Assembly (NCBI GenBank): GCA_041301185.1
Contig: JBFYSV010000011.1
Location: 1-23,359, forward strand
DNA length: 23,359 bases
Reading direction: 5' to 3'
Source: JAQBDA01 sp041301185
GTDB lineage: Bacteria; Chloroflexota; Anaerolineae; Anaerolineales; UBA4823
The translations under genes and the position numbers were made by a program. The notes under the pieces are model-generated. The model was not told the DNA's origin. It ran no database searches and saw nothing but the letters and a program-made list of their open reading frames with translations. Of this stretch, positions 21,665 to 23,359 are shown piece after piece; the first letter of the stretch is position 1; every line of letters begins with the position of its first letter.

Positions 21665-21701
21665 TGACAAATGTCAATTATTCTGCAATTCACAAGTGAA
21701 T
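21665..21701 (+). promoter_or_regulatory. Two short inverted repeats in front of the tetR gene
   Basis: TGACA AA TGTCA (21665-21676) and ATTCAC AA GTGAAT (21688-21701), both with an AA centre; the second ends one base before the ATG at 21703. A possible -10 TATTCT (21679-21684) lies between them, implying a leader of about 12 bases with no Shine-Dalgarno sequence. They are candidate autoregulatory sites. Confidence 0.55.
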
Positions 21702-21702
21702 A

Positions 21703-22320
21703 ATGACCCAGGACCTGGCTACTGACCGGCGCATCCTGCGCACCCGGCTTGCCATCCAGACTGCCTTTGTCTCTCTGGTGAAGGAAAAAGGCTTCGATGC
21801 CCTGTCGGTCACGGATATTACAACCCGGGCGAATATCAACCGCGGCACTTTCTACCTGCATTACACGGATAAATACGATCTGCTCGAGCAGATAGAAGCC
21901 GGGATCATCCAGAACTTGCAGGGGATTATCCAGCAGGCCGGCGCGCTGGATGCCCTCGACAGCAATATTCTCGTTGAGCCTTTACCGGTGATGGTCGAGT
22001 TCTTCGAGTACCTGCGCGATAACGCCCCCTTGATGCACGCCGTATTAGGCCTGCGGGGTGATATCGCCTTTCAGACCCGCCTCAAACGAGCCATCGAAGC
22101 CAATATCGTCAATATCGGCTTCTTTGCCCCCATGAAAGACGAGAACCTGCTGGTGCCGCGCGAGTACTTCCTATCCTATATTATTTCAGCCCACCTGGGC
22201 GTGATCCAACTCTGGCTGCAGAGCGGCTGCCGGGAATCTCCGCAGGAGATGGCGCTGATCCTGTCCCGGCTATCCTTCAAAGGCCCCCTGTACGCCAGCG
22301 GGATTAGCCTGGAAAACTGA
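21703..22320 (+). CDS. TetR/AcrR-family transcriptional regulator
   Basis: This 205-residue regulator has an N-terminal DNA-binding domain: TRLAIQTAFVSLVKEKGFDALSVTDITTRANINRGTFYLHYTDKYDLLEQI (residues 14-64), with the recognition helix in ANINRGTFYLHYTDK. The C-terminal ligand-binding domain is helical and ends VPREYFLSYIISAHLGVIQLWLQSGCRESPQEMALILSRL, the pattern of the TetR_C_8 / DhaS-like group. It is divergent from the 1433-residue activase gene with 258 bases between the two starts. That gap contains three inverted repeats, so repression of both genes is the obvious hypothesis. The ligand is unknown. The ATG has no clear ribosome binding site and may be nearly leaderless. Confidence 0.9.
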   Translation: MTQDLATDRRILRTRLAIQTAFVSLVKEKGFDALSVTDITTRANINRGTFYLHYTDKYDLLEQIEAGIIQNLQGIIQQAGALDALDSNILVEPLPVMVEFFEYLRDNAPLMHAVLGLRGDIAFQTRLKRAIEANIVNIGFFAPMKDENLLVPREYFLSYIISAHLGVIQLWLQSGCRESPQEMALILSRLSFKGPLYASGISLEN

Positions 22321-22332
22321 TTTCCCCCGGTC

Positions 22333-22458
22333 CTACTTCCCTTCGACGATCTTGATCTCGTCATCGCTCAGCCCGTACAGGGCATAGACAAAAACCAGGG
22401 ATTCCTCGCCCTTATAGGGCTCGGAATGACATATAATGAGTACTATACCGGGCGGCAT
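22333..22458 (-). pseudogene. Remnant of a type IIG restriction/methylase C-terminus joined to a palindrome
   Basis: The minus strand reads a 41-codon frame ending VYALYGLSDDEIKIVEGK-stop. In my recollection 'LYGL(T/S)..EI.IVE' is the usual C-terminal end of Eco57I-like type IIG restriction-methylase proteins. Everything upstream is missing. The preceding codons come from an imperfect palindrome at 22401-22427 (ATTCC-TC-GCCCT-TAT-AGGGC-TC-GGAAT), of the widely dispersed 'CATTCCGAG...GAGGAATCC' type, so the repeat appears to abut or interrupt the old gene. There is no ribosome binding site, and it is unlikely to be expressed. Confidence 0.5.
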
Positions 22459-22473
22459 TCAATTTTGCCGCCC
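22432..22473 (+). promoter_or_regulatory. Possible promoter and leader hairpin of the peptidase gene
   Basis: A -10-like TATAAT (22432-22437) and a second TATACC (22444-22449) precede a perfect 7-bp hairpin, GGGCGGC (22450-22456) with GCCGCCC (22467-22473), loop ATTCAATTTT. No -35 box is convincing. A strong GGAGGAGGG ribosome binding site follows at 22502-22510. Confidence 0.4.
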
Positions 22474-22520
22474 CCTGCCAATAAACATAACTCTCTCACG
22501 GGGAGGAGGGTCGCAACCCC

Positions 22521-23359
22521 ATGCAAACCCTGATTAAACCCACCCTATTTTCGACCCTGGCTTACCCCCAGCAGCGCCCAGCCCATAGCAGCACGGATAG
22601 CGACCCGAACAAGGTCCGCGTCGGGCGGCGGCGCAAGGTAGACCAGCCTGCCGGCGGTCGTGAGCGCGCCGAAGCGCCCGAGCGCCAGCGTCCCCCAACA
22701 CCTTCCCGCCCTGCATCCTCTTCCGGGGGCGGCACTCCCCGCCCGCCATCCACCTCGTCTGGGCTGCCCTTCCCCTCCGGCGGTCTACCCTCGGGCAGCC
22801 CTAAATCCCTCCTGCTCATTGGGATTCTTGTGGTGGTGGTTATTTGCGTCTTCGCCTTCATGGGGGGTAACCTGCTAGGCGGCGATGACGGCTCAAACCT
22901 CGACCAGCCGCCCGTCTCACTGGATGATTCATCCCAGTCAGAAAACGTCCTGCCCGCCGTCCAGCCGGACCTGAATCCCACCAGCCCACCCCGCCCCAAA
23001 CCGACGGCCGGGCAGCCTGCCATCACCTACGCCACTGGCGAGGGCGACCGCTGGCTGGTGATGCTCTACCAGGATGCCGATGACAAGGTCCTCGAGCAAG
23101 ACATCTACATCGACCTGAACGAGGCCGAGCTCGTCGGTTCCTCAGACCGGGTTCAGATCGTGGCCCAGATCGACCGCTACCGCGGCGGCTACCAGGGCGA
23201 CAGCGATTGGACTTCCGCCAAACGCTTCCTGGTCACCCAGGATGACGACCTCAACCGGATCGCCTCCCAGGAGCTTGCCGACCTGGGCGAGGCCAACATG
23301 GCCTCCGGAGAGACGCTGGTCGATTTCGTTGCCTGGGCGGTGCAGAACTACCCGGCGGA
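22521..23359 (+). CDS. Membrane-anchored clostripain-family (C11) cysteine peptidase, 3' truncated
   Basis: The frame starts at ATG 22521 behind a strong GGAGGAGGG site and stays open for 279 codons to the window edge. Residues 1-94 form a basic, then Pro/Ser/Gly-rich cytoplasmic region (VRVGRRRKVDQ...RPPTPSRPASSSGGGTPRPPSTSSG). One transmembrane helix follows (SLLLIGILVVVVICVFAFMGG, about 96-116), then a low-complexity linker. From about residue 178, RWLVMLYQDADDKVLEQDIYIDLNEAELVGSSDRVQIVAQIDRYRGGYQGDSDWTSAKRFLVTQDDDLNRIASQELADLGEANMASGETLVDFVAWAVQNYPA matches the start of the clostripain/C11 catalytic domain: the 'D.DD.LE' strand, 'QIDR', and 'GE.NM....L.DF..W'. The catalytic His and Cys would lie beyond the window. 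It is probably a signal-anchored extracellular peptidase. Its stop lies outside the window. Confidence 0.82.
   Translation, partial: MQTLIKPTLFSTLAYPQQRPAHSSTDSDPNKVRVGRRRKVDQPAGGRERAEAPERQRPPTPSRPASSSGGGTPRPPSTSSGLPFPSGGLPSGSPKSLLLIGILVVVVICVFAFMGGNLLGGDDGSNLDQPPVSLDDSSQSENVLPAVQPDLNPTSPPRPKPTAGQPAITYATGEGDRWLVMLYQDADDKVLEQDIYIDLNEAELVGSSDRVQIVAQIDRYRGGYQGDSDWTSAKRFLVTQDDDLNRIASQELADLGEANMASGETLVDFVAWAVQNYPA

Noticed and set aside
22562..23026. Minus-strand ORF opposite the clostripain-like gene
   Set aside because: The plus frame is open to the edge, has a strong ribosome binding site, a transmembrane helix and a recognisable catalytic-domain start; the minus frame is a low-complexity shadow.

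Overview
The window looks like a chromosomal segment from a free-living anaerobe of the Chloroflexota, most likely Anaerolineae. The grounds are indirect: moderately high GC coding sequence, two non-pyrrolysine MttB-type methyltransferases, a giant BcrAD/DUF2229 activase-reductase, a Gram-positive-like secreted protein with a Pro/Thr linker and cohesin-like domain ending in a YLPLILRP tail, and a squalene/phytoene synthase. No rRNA, tRNA, CRISPR array or intact insertion sequence was found. The taxonomic call rests on gene content, not on a marker gene.

Layout. Positions 1-1172 (+) hold the end of a trypsin-fold serine peptidase, a free-standing copy of the N-terminal domain typical of such peptidases, a SecE2-type dodecin and a small unknown ORF. 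From 1411 a consensus promoter drives a secreted DUF4397-like protein, followed by glycogen synthase GlgA. Convergent to these is a CorA-type channel with a Cys-rich DUF6144-like gene (3523-5239, -). A Gfo/Idh/MocA oxidoreductase (5477-6433, +) converges on a minus-strand operon read 9724 to 6400: unknown protein, RDD membrane protein, squalene/phytoene synthase, and a ParB/Srx-fold SbnI/SerK-like protein.

Positions 9857-13293 hold two MttB-family genes (-). Imperfect palindromes of one style lie downstream of, between and upstream of them, and several strong hairpins follow. A large secreted multidomain protein (13300-15234, -) is divergent from a cold-shock module (15377-17043, +): a consensus promoter, a leader with an apparent intrinsic terminator, a CspA-family protein and a DEAD-box RNA helicase.

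Positions 17143-21444 (-) encode a 1433-residue protein with two ASKHA ATPase domains, a cysteine cluster, DUF2229 and a 2-hydroxyacyl-CoA dehydratase-like C-terminus. Its predicted leader contains a nested palindrome, and it is divergent from a TetR regulator with several inverted repeats between them. The window ends with a short remnant resembling a type IIG restriction-enzyme tail and the start of a membrane-anchored clostripain-family peptidase that runs off the edge.

The best candidates for something undescribed are the cold-shock leader terminator, the split peptidase N-domain gene, the structured leader of the giant activase with its TetR neighbour, and the palindromes around the mttB pair.
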